A DNA stretch of 64,000 nt from Hedera helix (taxonomy: Eukaryota > Streptophyta > Magnoliopsida > Apiales > Araliaceae). The position numbers were made by a program, and so were the translations under genes. Positions 1 through 13,415 of the stretch are shown in pieces. How positions within the stretch are numbered: the first letter of the stretch is position 1; the number at the start of each line of letters is the position of its first letter. The DNA is taken from the NCBI GenBank assembly GCA_947179155.2, contig OX359267.1:40192292-40256291 (forward strand). The letters run 5' to 3'. Under the pieces are notes generated by a model, which had not been told where the DNA came from, made no database searches, and was given only the letters and a program-made list of their open reading frames with translations.

Positions 1-911
1 GATTGAGAAGTAATTCACAACCTCAAACATAATGTTCTCTTTCTTTTCCTAAGCTAAAGACTTAACAATGGAAATGCTATACTTTCAAGACTCACCTTCA
101 TACCATTCTCTACTGAGTTTCGTTTCACATCCTTAGAATTTGATAATGAAGAATACATTGTAGATGAATGGACTCTTGAAGAGAACGAACTGTTTGAAAA
201 TGTTTTGGTTGAATTTGACTCAACCAGCTCTCTAACTTTCTTTAAACATGTTGCATTTCTTATGCCATGGAAATCCATTGAAATAATCAAACTTCACTAT
301 CAAGCCTTGGTTGAAGATATAGAGATGATTGAGTCCGATCTCTTTGAAACTCTCACGGATGATCAAGGGGAAAGTGTTAAAAATGAGAATGGGTCTTCTT
401 CTTCTTCTTCACGAGCTACTAGATCCAATCCCAACCAGCAAAAGTGAAAGGCGACTCCATGGACTGCACAAGAACACAAGTATATATGAAGCAATTAATT
501 AATCAAATCCGTGTTGAATTTTGTTCTGCTTATTAATTGATTAACATGTAATTAATGTTAATCAATTAATCTTTATTATGAATTTTAACATAAATTTGCA
601 TGTCATTAATTTTACCTTGAAAGTAAGGTTGTTCTTGATGGGACTAGAAAAGTTTAGAAAAGGAGATTGGAGGAGCATAGCAAGGTACTTTGTCACCTCA
701 AAAACCCCAACACAGGTGGCTAGCCATGCCCAAAAGTTCTTCCGCTGTGGAACCAGCACTACACCGACTGACAAGTACAGGCCAAGCATTAATGAAATTC
801 AAACCTTCAATTCCACCATACCCTTAGAGGCATGGAAATCCCCCGCAACAACCAAACACTGCTCAAAATAATTGTGTCACTGTTCCTAATAATTTCCTTC
901 CAAATGATGAT

Positions 912-3900
912 TGTGACACTCCCAAATTCAGGTACCACTACCACGAATTTGGTGTTCACGCAATACTATAAACAATCACTGCTAAACAACATTTAATATT
1001 AATGCGAAAAATAAATAAATATATGTTGTCTATTACAATGTCTTTCTAATCCCAAGGTTTACAACTTTTACCAAAATAAACATCACAAATTATAAAATAA
1101 TACCAGTGTTTGCGTTATAACCTTATAAGTCCTAAACAAAATATAAATAGACTAACAACTATCTAGATAATTAAGATTTCACTTATCCTTTGCCTTTATC
1201 TTTACCCGATCTTTCAGGTTTAGCTGCAAAATATTTTATGACATAGCAAGTATGAGCAACTAGCTTGCTAAGCAATTTAAATAAATAACAAGAATTATAT
1301 CATAAATGAATAGGAATATCAACTGAATGATTTAATAAAAGGAGTTCAACAATGAACAATAGAATCAATGCACAAAATAAAGAAGTGACAATTGATTATT
1401 TTACTGCTGAGTGGTCAAATAGACCATGAACTACTATTGAGGAAATCAGTCACTTGATTGACCCTCTTAGGTTACTTTGTCAGAATTGTACTTAAAGGGA
1501 TCAGCCTCTCGTACCACATGTACATGCATAACATTTATTTTGTTTGTATCGTTTGTTCGATACTTAGGTTATAACCCATTATGTGTTGTTCTTCTCAGTC
1601 TAAAAATCCGTACCACTATGGTTTGGATAGCTTTCAAAATAAATTTCACATAGGTCTAGCCGAACAATGGCTTAGACTTCTTCTTTAATCAATTCATAAT
1701 TTAATAATGGAATATGAATTCAAATAATATATACGATTTTCAATAATATTATTGTGGAATAACTTGCGATATAATATAAGCTCAAGATTTAAGAATTAGC
1801 ACAATAATATTGAGTAAAGTTAGGAAGCTTGCTCAATACAAATTTGAGTAAGGTTAAAGAACTTGTCTGTCTGTTGACTTACGGCTAATTCGCTTAATTT
1901 AAACTTCTCTTGATGACCTAACATTAATAACGTTGGCCTATTAATTAGTATAACATATAATCATGCACTTTAAACACATACCTATGCTAAATAATTAATC
2001 ACATAACACATATAATTTTATATACTATCATTAATCGTATAAGACACTTAATTGATCTTATGTTAATGATTTAATTAATCAATATTATTTTTCTTAAATG
2101 TTAAACACTTATTAAACTCTTAAACAATTTACTATCATTGTTTAATTAAATTCTTTTTTATTTTATTAACTCTATCTTCATTTATTTCTATTTAATATTA
2201 GTTAAAGAGTAATTAATTAATTACATTTAGTCATTATTTAACAATAGATAATAACTAATTATGTTTATTTATTATTTAAAGTTAATTAAATAATAAATAA
2301 TTAAAGTATTAATCTTAATTGCCTTATTATTTAATATTAATTAATTAATAATTAACTTATTAATTTTCCTCATTTATTATTATTTAATAATAAATAATTA
2401 GTTTATTAAATTTAATTATCTTTAATTATTATTTGATGTTAATTAAATAATAATCAATTAATTAATTATCCTTACTTATTATTTAATCTTAATAAAATAA
2501 TAAATAATTAGTTTATTAACTTTAATTATCTTTAATTATTATTTAATGTTAAATAATTAATTAATTAATTAATTATACTTACTTATTATTTAATCTTAAT
2601 TAAATCATAAATAATTAGTTTATTAATTTATTCTTCATTTAATTATTATTTAATGTTAATTAAATAATAATTAATTAATCAATTACCCTTACTTAATATT
2701 TAATCTTAATTAAATAATAAATAATTAATCCTTCTTTAATTATTATTTAATGCTAACTAAATAATAATTAATTGCTTAATTATATTTATTTATTATTTAA
2801 ATAATAAATAATTAATTTATAAATTTCATCTCTCTTTAATTATTATTTAATATTAATTAAATAATAATTACTTAATTACTTATATTTATTTACTATTTAA
2901 TTATCAATTAAATAATAAATAATTTATTTATTTACTTCATCTTTCTTATATTATTATTAGTAATTTGTTAGTAATTATCTAATTACTAACTAATTAATAG
3001 CTAATTAGTGTACTATTTACACTTTAAATACTATTAAAAATAATAATTTCTTAATTAATCTTACTTATTATTTAATATTACTTAAATAATAAGTAATTAG
3101 CAGTTTTATGATTTTTTTAGAAATTAAAAATACTAATTTATCATTTTTCCTTTAGTTAGTAAGGTTTAATCATATTTTAATTATGGAAATTACCAAATGA
3201 CTTGCTAAAAATACAAAAATATTTTTATAAAATAGTACACGTAAAACCAAACAACTTCCGTCAAGGACCCGTCGCTGGAACCGGTATTAATTCCAATGAA
3301 CCAGTCGTCGAAAAGTTTCGATCGGTTTAAAAAAAATTGCCAGAAACATTTCCCTTTTTCCAAATTTTGTTCAGCTTTAGGGTCTTAGGGAAAATCTTAA
3401 TAACTTGAGTTCTATAACTCCGATGGAGCTCTACTAAGTATAGATGGAATTGTGACTTCCCGAACTACAATTTTCTGGGCTTAAACATCATTTTTGGATA
3501 AGTTTTGGTTTCAGAAATTTGGCTTAAAGTGGATTGTTCATGCAAGATCTTGGACAGTGAGGTGTGTTTGGTCCAACATGCATAACTTGCTCATTTTAAC
3601 ACATTTTTAGGTGATTCCAAAGGGATTTTGTTCTTAACTTACCTATATATTCCCAGAAAATATTAAATCACAAAAATAATTTGTAGATTTCAAAATGTGC
3701 AATTTATTTGTACAACCTATGTTTTGTCCGTCGGTAAAAATATTTTCAAGCATTTTGCTAGATTTTTCTACATAAACCCATATCACTACATATTTAAAAC
3801 ACATGCCATCCTATATAAACATGTCTAGCATGATTCTAAGCACAAAGATAATATTTCTACCATAAAATTTAAGAGAAAAACAAGATTAGGGTTTTTAAGG

Positions 3901-4876
3901 AATTTTTTTTTAATACCTTTTTGATTTGTAAGCTATTTTTCTCTTCTTTCCAAAGTAGATGATGGATTTAGATGACATCCAAGAATACCCCTTGAAGTAG
4001 TCTAGCGTGACTTGGTAGTGACTCACTAACTCACTTTCTTTTTGGTTAACTCACCGAGTTAACTCACTTCTTACTAACTCACATTAAAAGAGCTTTCTAG
4101 CAAAGTTTCACCCAAGTGAGCTAAGGTTTATATTTATAGTAGTAGAAATATATACATATAACCTGTATATATCTACACATTAGACTTCAACTATTTTCCA
4201 AAAATGCTAGCAATTTGTTAAGTGTTCCATACAATAACTCAAGCAACAAATTGGATAAAATTTGGAGTCCATGGACACCTCATACCACCAACCATGCCCC
4301 TTAATTTGATTCATTTTTTATTTATTTTTATTGCCAAATTGATAAATTCATGCCTTTTAGAAGCTTTTACAATTGGACAAAACATTGGGCTTGCAATTTA
4401 ATTCATTTGGGCCATCTATGATCATAATAATTCAACAACATTGGGCTATCAAAATAACTCACCCATTTCTTAATAAATTGGGCTAGCTTAATTAAATAGC
4501 AACCCACAAAGCAAATTCCACAAGCCCCTCACTTAATTAATTGTTTGGGTTTGTTTAAATAATTATAGGAACACCTTAATAATTAAATTTAATTTAATTT
4601 ATATAATCCAATTAGACTTGTCATATTCAATATTAATTGAATATTTAATTAGGATTCAATAACATATCAATCCATTAATATTAAAAATACAACCTTAGGT
4701 TAGACCGATAATTAATAACCCTTCATCGAACTTCCTTTAATTAAATTAATTAAATAGTCAAATATAAATCAAACCATCTTATTAGGGTTTAAATTAATTC
4801 ATACCATAACGTAATTAATTAGAAATTAAAATTTTAATTTTATTTAAAATGCAACTCAAAATTCTTGGTTCTTATA
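912..4876 (-). mobile_element. Solo-LTR-like insertion inside the MYB pseudogene
   Basis: Aligning the pseudogene with copy 2 shows about 3.96 kb of extra sequence flanked by ATGAT at 907-911 and 4877-4881, a 5-bp target duplication. The left end reads TGTGACACTCCC, the reverse complement of a typical plant LTR 3' end. The right end, read on the minus strand, is TATAAGAACCAAGAATTTTG, which resembles the LTR start at 61764 (TGTAAGACCCCGAATTTT) with one change in the terminal TG. I see no gag-pol coding, primer-binding site or second LTR, so a solo LTR is the best reading. A non-autonomous LTR element with hidden internal parts is the alternative. Confidence 0.65.
2210..3100. repeat. AT-only degenerate tandem repeat, period ~110 bp
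   Basis: Nearly pure A/T sequence in which short blocks such as TTATTATTTAAT and TTAATTAAATAATAA recur in the same order. Landmarks such as CTTACTTATTATTTAAT return at roughly 110-bp spacing near 2470, 2577 and 2687. It lies in the middle of the LTR-like insertion. Individual blocks are partly self-complementary. Confidence 0.65.
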
Positions 4877-5094
4877 ATGATCAAGTGGCTGCTCCTTTTC
4901 CCAATCCAATGTATAACATTACCAGCAATAATAACAACACCACCACCAACAACAACTACAATTACAATGTTCATAGTCAGATCGGCATCGCAGTTTATCC
5001 ATTGATGAACTCCACATTCCAAGTTGATAACAACAGTAACCCAATGATCAACCAAGCTTGGATGAGCCAGCAGTTCTGGAGTTACTTTAAATAA

Positions 5095-7146
5095 GATCAA
5101 CTGCAATAAATTAAGTGCTTATGTTGTTTAATTAAGCTTAATGGTTCTATATGTGCCTTCTCTTTATCTTTTTCTCAAGGGAGGACACTGTTGGACTTCG
5201 TTGTTAATTTCCTCTCTTGCCTTTGCTTAGTTGCTTAGATGTCTATGAACAAATAGCACTATATGTAATACTAGTATTATTATTGCTAAATAATTTAGTT
5301 AATGACTTTATTTCTAATCGAGTATTTGCATGTTATGGGGATGACATTGTTATGGCAATTATAACCAACTAAATGTGGGATAATTAAGCATTTTACTAAT
5401 AACTGTTTGTCTTTTTATTAATTTCATCAATGAAAATTTGATTTTTTAAAAAACATTTTATTAATTAAAATTCTATTGTTTTGATAAGTTTAATTGTCAC
5501 AGGCAATTTGGTTCACTGTGGGCCAAGCAAATCATTAACTTGTCTTTTTGTTAAGTCTTTAATAGTGGTTTTGGTATTTGACTGTTTTATTGCTCAAAAT
5601 TATCAATAAACTCTCAATCTAGTGGTATGCCTCTTTTCTACTAACAGTGTGGTGGAGGCTCAAGTCTATATGCGATCTTTCATAACCTTTACGGGTCTAA
5701 TTGTTTATTCAATCTCTCTCCCTCACACTCCTTTGACAATAAATATTTTTCTTTTATTTTAAAAAAATTATACTTTAATAAAGCTATTTAATGTTTTGTT
5801 GTGTATTTTAAATGATTTTGTTGTAAATTTACTCTCAATTCTCGTGTGATATTAATTAATACTAAATGTTAATTTTTTCATAAATTCATTAAAATATAAA
5901 TGATCGATCTCATTATAAACAAAATTTTCATTGTGGCATCAGCATTAAAAGTTAAAAGTTATCGCAAGATCTTTATGAAATAAAAATTTTTATTTAATAT
6001 TTTTTAGAGTGGCGTCAATTTTGTTGTAAGTTCATTATGATAAAATGATCTGGTTTAACATTTTCATTGGAAGCCTCCTGAATCTACCCACTCATCTGTT
6101 ATGCAATTGACGAATATGTTGTACAGTACTTTGATGCCTTTTGTAGAACCTGATAGGATTTTTTGGGTAGGCCATAGTTAGATTAATGCTACTACAATCT
6201 GGAGATCCATTAGGCAGTCTGGGTCTTGTGTAAGCTGGTATTTTTCATTGTCGTTGATCTTGTTATGGATGATTATGATTAATTATCAATGATAATATTC
6301 AATGCTGATTATTTTTTTTGAGCCACAAAGTTGTCGATTAACAATGACATTATACATTGTCATTTGCTTTATATGTGCAACAAAAGTTGCTATGATTTGC
6401 AAAGATATTAATGTTGTTTTTTCTTTGGTTTATAACAACAATATGATCATTCAAATGTTATTAATTAAATAAAATCATCTAGTACAAAAACTCAAAAATT
6501 ATTAATTAAATAATATCATCTGGTACATGATCATTAATCATCTTTACAATTAACTATCTAAACTTGCGACAGTTCTTTAGTGCTCCACACTTTCCATTGT
6601 AAAGGAAATAATAAACACGTTTGTCAGTAAGCTTAAATTAACGAGAAGATAGAAGTTGAATATGTGTTTAAATAAAAATGCAAACATTTTATTTAAACTA
6701 AGAAGACTTTGAAACATAAATTGCTTAAATATAGAATGAGCATAATATAAGCATCATCTACACTACAAGCACACCATAAATTAGTTAAATACAAAACGAA
6801 CATAATATAAGCATCATCTACACTACACTACACTTGGCTGAGGATAGCAAACTGGTAGAGGTTTTTGAAGCACAATGTATAAAAGTTCTATGTCATGCAT
6901 AACCACTATGTGAGCTATCACAGCTATCATTCATTCATATACTGCAGTAAGCATGAACCCTGATGAAATGATAACATTACAAAAACTGCATGAACATGCA
7001 CAGTTACCAAGTAAAAAGGGGAATAATGACCAAAGCATTACAAGAAAAGCACAATGATAACTCAACTTTCAGGCATTGCCTACTTTCACAAGAAAATAAA
7101 AAGGGAAAAGGAAAGGCAGATGCAAGTTTCTTACCACTTCCATCAA
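5095..7146. other. 3' flank of MYB copy 1 and gene-free spacer
   Basis: From 5095 to about 6050 the sequence matches the 3' flank of MYB copy 2 (24556-25510), including the GGGAGGAC block and the AGAGTGGCGTCAATTTTGT block, so the duplicated unit extends about 950 bp past the stop codon. From 6060 to 7146 I recognise no gene. Around 6720-6835 there is an imperfect direct repeat of about 60 bp (two copies of CATAATATAAGCATCATC). Confidence 0.6.
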
Positions 7147-7253
7147 CATTACAAGAAAAATAGCTATCAGCGACCAAGACTTTCAGCGACCGTCAATTCC
7201 GTCGCTAATACTCAGTAATAGTGATCGCTTCCGATCGCTATTATCGTTGCTAT
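7147..7253 (+). repeat. 5' terminal/subterminal region of the outer CACTA
   Basis: Terminal inverted repeat followed by spaced copies of CAGCGACC / CGTCGCTAATA / CGATCGCTATTA. In En/Spm such subterminal arrays bind the TNPA-type protein. The array stops abruptly at 7254, where an LTR-like sequence begins. Confidence 0.75.
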
Positions 7254-7770
7254 TGTGACGCCCCCAAATCACTATACTTACTATAAATGACTCATTGCTC
7301 ACTATAAATGCTAAATCATTAGGTTTATGGATGATTTCCTTTATTCATAAACAAAGTTCTTATCTTAATTCTCAAAGATCTTTCATTATTTTATATCAAG
7401 TCCTTGTAATCGATACAAGAGACTTAATACTCAATAATGACATTTTATCCTTAAGATTTAGATATTCTATAACTTCACATGTTTCAATATCCATGACATT
7501 AAATCATTAGGACGGCTCTTGGGAACAGAGAATCTCGCGGTGAATGTTTATATATTCACCTGTAATAAATGTTTGCATCTTTATCCGTTACAAATGGTTG
7601 TATCTTTGTCCAGTGCAAAATTCTTTTTCCATACAGAACATTACCCAACTAGTTAACACCCTCACTCGAAACATATTTTGTTATAGTGATATCTCTTCAT
7701 ATCAATAATCATACTTATCTGATATTCATAATAGTAATAACGAGTTATAGTCCCCGTTTTGGGACTGTTC
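7254..7770 (-). mobile_element. LTR remnant related to the young LTR elements downstream
   Basis: Begins TGTGACGCCCCCAAAT and later has TCTCTTCATATCAATAATC followed by AATAGTAATAACGAGTTATA. The same blocks in the same order occur at 49169-49560 and 54430-54820 in the LTR ends of the minus-strand element. This is a diverged, truncated LTR end of the same family. The right limit is not clear. Confidence 0.6.
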
Positions 7771-8015
7771 TTGTATGTTTCGCTCCTACTTGGGCTGGTG
7801 TCAATGACTTAAACGAATTTATCTATTTGTTCTAAAAAAAAATTAGTATTTTTTTATCTTCTATTGTTCTCCGAGTGCATACTTAGACTGTGTAAATCAT
7901 AGTCTATCTCGTGTACTTGAAGACCGATGGTAGATGCTGCCGAAATTTCTTTAGAACAAACAGATGCATTTGTTTAAGTCGTTGACATTAGTGGGACGTC
8001 ACATACAAGAATAAG
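7769..8015. repeat. Inverted repeat with ~65-bp arms
   Basis: The arm starting GTTCTTGTATGT at 7769 and running through GACTTAAACGAATTTATCTA is the imperfect reverse complement of 7950-8015 (TTTAGAACAAACAGATGC, then GTTTAAGTCGTTGACA, ending ACATACAAGAATAAG). The ~115-bp loop contains GGTAGATGCTGCCGAAATT. It lies just upstream of the transposase gene and may belong to the CACTA 5' leader. Confidence 0.6.
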
Positions 8016-8144
8016 ATAGAAGCCTGACCGGTGTAATAAGGGTGGAGACGTATTTAGGTAGGAAACATGCATTATACCTATACATTTGTAATAAGTAAAT
8101 TTAATGAATACAATAAATCTTGTCAAAATAGGTACCATACTATT

Positions 8145-11100
8145 ATGGATTTCTATTCAGACTGTAGTTGGATGAGGCGGCGAAAGTCACGTGGGCAGAT
8201 AGGTGCTACAGTTGAATTTAAAACTGGTTGTCAAGTGTTTTTGGATTACGCATATAGCCAGAAAGAATGTGTCAACGCTCAGAACAAGATAAGATGTCCT
8301 TGTTTGAAGTGTAAGACTGTAAATTATGCGAACAGAGATATAGTCTCCTATCATTTACTTGTTGATGGGTTCATGAAAAATTACGAAGAATGTTGGTGAG
8401 CACATGGACAGAAAAAAGAGTGTGTCAATGCATGGATACATAATCCAGCAAACAGTAGTACCCATCGTATGAATGACATGGTTCATGATATTGCTGGGCC
8501 GGATTTTGATTGGGAACAAGACATAGATCAACTTATGAATTCTGATGCCAAAGCATTCTTTAAGTTATTAGAGGAGGGTAGCGAACCGTTGTGGCCTGGT
8601 TGCTCAAAGCAAACTACATTGTCTGTAGTGACGACGTTAATTAACATCAAGGCTAATCATAACATGAGCCATGCGTGTTTTGAGTCGTTCTTAAAGGCCA
8701 TTAAGAGTATGTTACTTGATGGTGAAAAATTGCCCGATAACTATTACTTTTGTAAGAAAATGGTAAAGAAGTTGAGTCTTGGATACCAGAAGATTAATGC
8801 ATGTTCGAACAATTGTATGCTGTTTTATAAGAAAAATGAACATAAGACAAAGTGCACGTTGTGCAGTCATGATCGGTTTAAGCCTAATAAAGAGGGTGTG
8901 ACTACAAAAAAGACAAATATACCTTTTAAGATTTTAAGGTATTTTCCAATTACACATCGGCTGCAAAGATTGTACATGTCTTCAAGAACAGCTGAACACA
9001 TGACTTGGCATGCGAGATCTCCAGCTAAAGGTGGGAAACTTAACCATCCTGCAAATGGGAAGGCTTAGAAAGAATTCAACTTAGCATATCCGGGGTTTGC
9101 ATTTGAACCAAGAAATATGAGGCTTGGATTGTCAACCGATAATTTCAACCCTTTCAGCCACTCAGTTGTTCCGTACTCCTGTTGGCCTGTGATAGTGACT
9201 CCATACAACTTGCCTCCTTGGATGTGTATGAAACAACCATATTTATTTCTTTCACTCATGATTTCTGGTCCCAATAGTCCTGGAAAGAATCTAGATGTTT
9301 ACTTTAGACCTCTTATAGATGAGTTGAAGATATTGTGGGAGGATGGAATACAAACTTGAGATATTTCGACAAAAAAAAATTTCAACCTTTGGGCAGCAAT
9401 TATGTGGACTATTAGTGATTTTCCTACTTATGGTATGTTATCTGGATGGAGTACACACGGGAAGATGTCTTGTCCATATTGTATAGAGCATACAAAGTCT
9501 TTTAATCTACCACATGGTCGAGAGCCCTGCTGGTTTGACTATCATCGTCGTTTCTTGCCAATAGATAACTCTTTTCGAAGAAATAGAGAAAATTTTATAA
9601 AAGGAAAAGTAGAGAAAGATATGTCGGTAGGACGATTGTCTGAGACAGAGGTGCGTGATCGTGTGATGAGATTGCCAGTAATCCCATTTGGTAAAAGTGC
9701 TGCCTCAACAACAATCAATGCGTTTGGTGAGTCTCACAATTGGATTCGGAGAAACATATTTTGGGAACTATCTTATTGGTCTACAAACTTGATTCGCCAC
9801 AATCTAGATATAATACATATTGAGAAGAATGTGTTCGACAATGTATTTAACACCGTGATGGGTGTTAAGGGCAAGACGAAAGATAATGATAAAGCACGGT
9901 TGGATACGAAAGATATTTGTAAGCGTCTTAGATTAGAGCTTTATGAATCACCTAATGGAAAGATGTCAAACCACATGCAAAATACACATTGTCCAAGAAG
10001 CAAGTTGAAGATGTGTGTGCATGGATCAAGTCTCCAAAACTACCAGATGGATATGCGTCAAACATTACAAGGTGTGTTACAAGTGACAAAATACAAGAGA
10101 TGAAGAGTCATGATTGTCACGTGTTCATGGAGAGACTCTTTCCAATAGCATTTCGAGATTTACTTGATAAACCAATATGGGATGTTTTGACTGAGCTTAG
10201 TCGTTTCTTCAAAAGCATATGTTCAAAAATGTTAAATGCAAAGGACATGAAAATACTTGAGAAGAGCATCATTGAGATTACGTGTAAGCTTGAAAAAATA
10301 TTTTCACTAGGGTTTTTTGACTCCATGGAGCATTTAAAAATTCATCTACCCTATGAAGCTCGTGTTGGTGGTCTAGTTCAATACAGATGGATGTATCCTT
10401 TCGAGAGGGTGATGGGAAACCTGAAGAGGAAGGTTAAAAATAGAGCTTATGTCGAGGGGTCGATATGTGAAGCATACAGTTTTGATGAGATATCTACGAT
10501 TGTATCGGACTATTTTCTCGATGAAGTTTTGACAAAGGACAATCGAGTTCTGAGACATGATGATGGGGGGAACGCTGAACTAAACGGTCGACTTTCTGTA
10601 TTTGGTCGACCGGGTTGCGCTTATGGAAAAGAAAAACGCATATTCCTCTTTGAAGCATAATTATATGCTGTGCATACTTATATTCTTCTCAATTACGAGG
10701 AGATTGAGGGATTGGTGAGGTATGCATGTAAAACTTATATTTAACTTAATCTCATTGATGTACATTGTAATATCATGAATATTGTTTCATATATATAATA
10801 TATCTGTAGATCATTCGATGATGAGTTAAGAACAAATCAACACGGCATCACTGATAAAGATATTGAACTGAATCGGGATCAAAACTTTGCAAAATGGCTA
10901 AAGGAAAAAGTAAGTTATTTAACTTAATTAAGTCAATTTATTTAATTTATTTTGCTTGTTATTCATAATGTATTAAACAATTGTAGGCTCTTAATGACGG
11001 GACAATTCCTTCAAATGTACAAGTCTTAGCCATGGGCCCAGATAGGGACCAAGTCTCTCGTAATGGTTATAAAGTAAATGACTATGATTTTCATACAAAG

Positions 11101-11734
11101 ATATACGCCATCGGTAAAAGAACAACTAATACTGGAGTGTTGATTCAAGGAGATTGCTACAATGAGGTTGGTCATGCCTTTTTATGGGGAGTTGGAAAAG
11201 ATTATTGAGTTGTCGTACAAGGATACATACGGAGGTCAGATTAATCTGTTTAAATGTCGTTGGTTTGATTCAGAAAAAGGGATACGCGTCGATCGACATG
11301 TAATTGTCGCTATTGACCTTAACAAAAGGACATATATAAATGCACCATTTGTGTTGCCAACTCAAACACAGCAAGTATATTACACTCGTACTCATATTCG
11401 AAAAAGGGATAAAATGCTTACAGATTGGCAAATTATCATTCATACTCTTGTGCGCATTCGTGTCCAATTAGTTGACGAAGAAGTCTACCAAGAGGAGACG
11501 TTACATAACCCTCCTATAATAAATCTCGATGACAACAATCAACTCAACAATTTAGAGGGTGGAGGTGATGATGATGATGATGAATTGGATCCTGATTCAG
11601 TACAACACTTAGATGATAGTGATACTGAGGAAGAAGAGTTATTAAGTGACAGTGACACTGAATCTGAAGTAGGAGATGGTTATAAATCTCCGCATATTGT
11701 TGAAGATGATTCGGAATCTGACAACGAGCTTCAT
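8145..11734 (+). pseudogene. TNP2/TNPD-type CACTA transposase pseudogene
   Basis: The likely original start is the ATG at 8145 (MDFYSDCSWM), matching the transposase-associated N-terminal domain with its CPCLKC zinc-like motif. One frame then runs through the tnp2 region (GPDFDWEQD, WHARSP, MRLGLSTDNFNPF, GMLSGWSTHGKMSCPYC). A DUF4218-type region follows (HDCHVFMERLFPIAF, HLPYEARVGG), then a DUF4216-type region (INLFKCRWFD) and an acidic tail (11560-11734). Introns lie near 10722-10810 and 10911-10985. In-frame stops occur at 8397, 9066, 9357 and near 10658, with frameshifts near 9970, 10815 and 11160. The family normally binds and cuts CACTA ends. This copy cannot make a complete enzyme. Confidence 0.88.
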
Positions 11735-11879
11735 TAAAATGTATGTTTAATTTAAATTGTATTCTGTAGAGTTATATATAAATGTTTACATAATATTATT
11801 GACTTGTTCTATATACACGCATTTTATTTCTGTAATCATTATTATGCAAGTCAAATTAATATGTCATTTTTTTGAATAA

Positions 11880-13379
11880 ATGGCATCTTTAATAGCAGGA
11901 AGAAAACACGGTTTAGGCTAGGGTCCAAATCAGATCCCGAAGGCCCCAGATAATCCAGACGAGCGTGTTTTATTACAGATTCACCCTGATCCTACTAACA
12001 CGTAAGTTATTAACCATATAGTAATATTAAATTAAAAATTATATTATTGTATATACTAATGTAAATTATTCTATATTTCAAAGATTTTACAGATGTTATG
12101 GTTGTTAAATGTATTTCACAGTTATGCCTACAAAACTGGCCTACCCCATCTATTACTAGGTTAACACACTACTAGCCTATAAGGAGGCCTGTTGGCAGGA
12201 GTTCTAGGTATTTTTCCCCCTGTAATTTATAACTATTCTATTGAACTATTCTAATGTTTAGTACTATCAGGTTAATTATATTATAATTATTTTAATGTTA
12301 TTATTGTATTTTTATTTCAGAAAAAATACAAGTGGGAAGATTCACATACAGGGGTTATACATACACTATTCTGGCAAAAATGTGTTGTCCACACAAAAGA
12401 CAACATAAAGAAGGAGTAGGAAAAGGTATTGTATAATGCTGGCATAGCCAGATTGCGGAGTATATGCATGAGTACGACCTGAGGTGGTGCTCACGCGATT
12501 TATGGGTTGAGATGTGCCAGCAGTGGCAGAGTGACGAATGGGCGAGGAAATGGAGGATTGCCGCCAGGAACAGATCCGTAGGTGTAGCTGAAGGGGAAAA
12601 GGCAAAGAGTACATACAAAGGCGGTAGTATATCACAGGCGCAACATTTCATTGATAGAGAAGTACAGAGTTCGTCAAATTTACTTTATTAAAGTTTACGT
12701 TCATTTAATTAGTATTTATTTGCATGATTAATATATTTATACACTTGTCATATTTGTAGTCATCTAGCAGGTCCAGAGGTCAAACTATCAGTTGGTTGGA
12801 TGTACGTGGCCACCCGTGATGGTCTGCTTGTCGCTATACAGATACGGGTAATTAAGTTTTTTTTTAATGTTACATGTTTATACGTTAATTTTGATGTTAC
12901 ATTTAACTATTTAATGTATTGCTTAATTACAGGACACTTACAACCAACTAATGGATGAGCAGTATCCCCCTGGCAGTGGTCGCCCGCCGATTGATCAAGA
13001 GTTGTGGGAAAAGGTGTCGGTTGTTAAGAAAATTTTTGTTAAGGGTCAAGGGCAGCGAAGACGGTCGAGTATTACTACCTCTTGCAGCTCTGGTAGCCAG
13101 TCTACCCAAACATCATACAATCCGATGCCACATAACGCTACGGACTGTGTTAGAGTCATATGCAAAGATCCTTCCCTTCTGCGTCAGCTGCAAGATCATT
13201 TGAAAACGTTGAGTCCTGATTCATTAACGGATGCGGTGGCGACAACAGAAAGTGAGTCGGACCAGGAGGAGGAGACTAAGCAAGACGAGGTAATATTATT
13301 GCTTAATGCACCAAATTAATCAGTCAATAATACTATCTTGAACATATTTCTTTTTTTGTTATAGGAACGTGATAGTTAG
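11880..13379 (+). pseudogene. TNPA-like (plant Ptta/En/Spm transposase family) gene, disrupted
   Basis: It lies downstream of the transposase on the same strand, as the second En/Spm gene. The first exon (ATG at 11880) has an in-frame TAG after 13 codons. Later exons begin after clear acceptors near 12121, 12321, 12759 and 12933. They encode a Trp-rich helix-like part (DLRWCSRDLWVEMCQQWQ, EWARKWR), a GGSISQAQHF segment and SVGWMYVATRDG, then a basic stretch and an acidic C-terminus (to 13288). A last short exon follows after 13364. This order fits the plant transposase family PF03004-like proteins, which bind subterminal repeats. Exon boundaries are good; the early stop suggests loss of function. 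Confidence 0.7.
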
Positions 13380-13415
13380 CTAGATTGATGAAGCTTGGCG
13401 AGCTACATATCATTC

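Larger units (their letters stand above)
68..5094 (+). pseudogene. DIVARICATA-type MYB pseudogene (copy 1), split by an LTR-like insertion
   Basis: This is a broken paralogue of the MYB gene at 22294-24555. Exon 1 (to 479) encodes the first SANT/MYB repeat (WTLEENELFENVL ... MPWKSIEIIKLHY). Exon 2 resumes at 628 after a 148-bp intron with the SHAQKF-type repeat (GDWRSIARYFV, TPTQVASHAQKFF). The Asn-rich C-terminus follows only after the insertion, at 4882-5094, and ends in FWSYFK. Damage seen: a length change near 120-145 that shifts the frame at the N-terminus, an in-frame TGA at 445-447 where copy 2 has a Gln codon, a deletion near 815 that shifts the C-terminal frame, and the insertion at 912-4876. 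It cannot encode a full protein. Copy 2 is the intact template for this reading, so I am confident of the assignment. Confidence 0.9.

Noticed and set aside
6180..6260. A possible LINE reverse-transcriptase fragment (frame reading QSGDPLG).
   Set aside because: Only about seven residues recall the QGDPLxP motif, with stops directly after and no other RT motif nearby. Too weak to annotate.
7295..7510. A 71-codon plus-strand ORF.
   Set aside because: It lies in an LTR remnant on the opposite strand and has no protein-like features.
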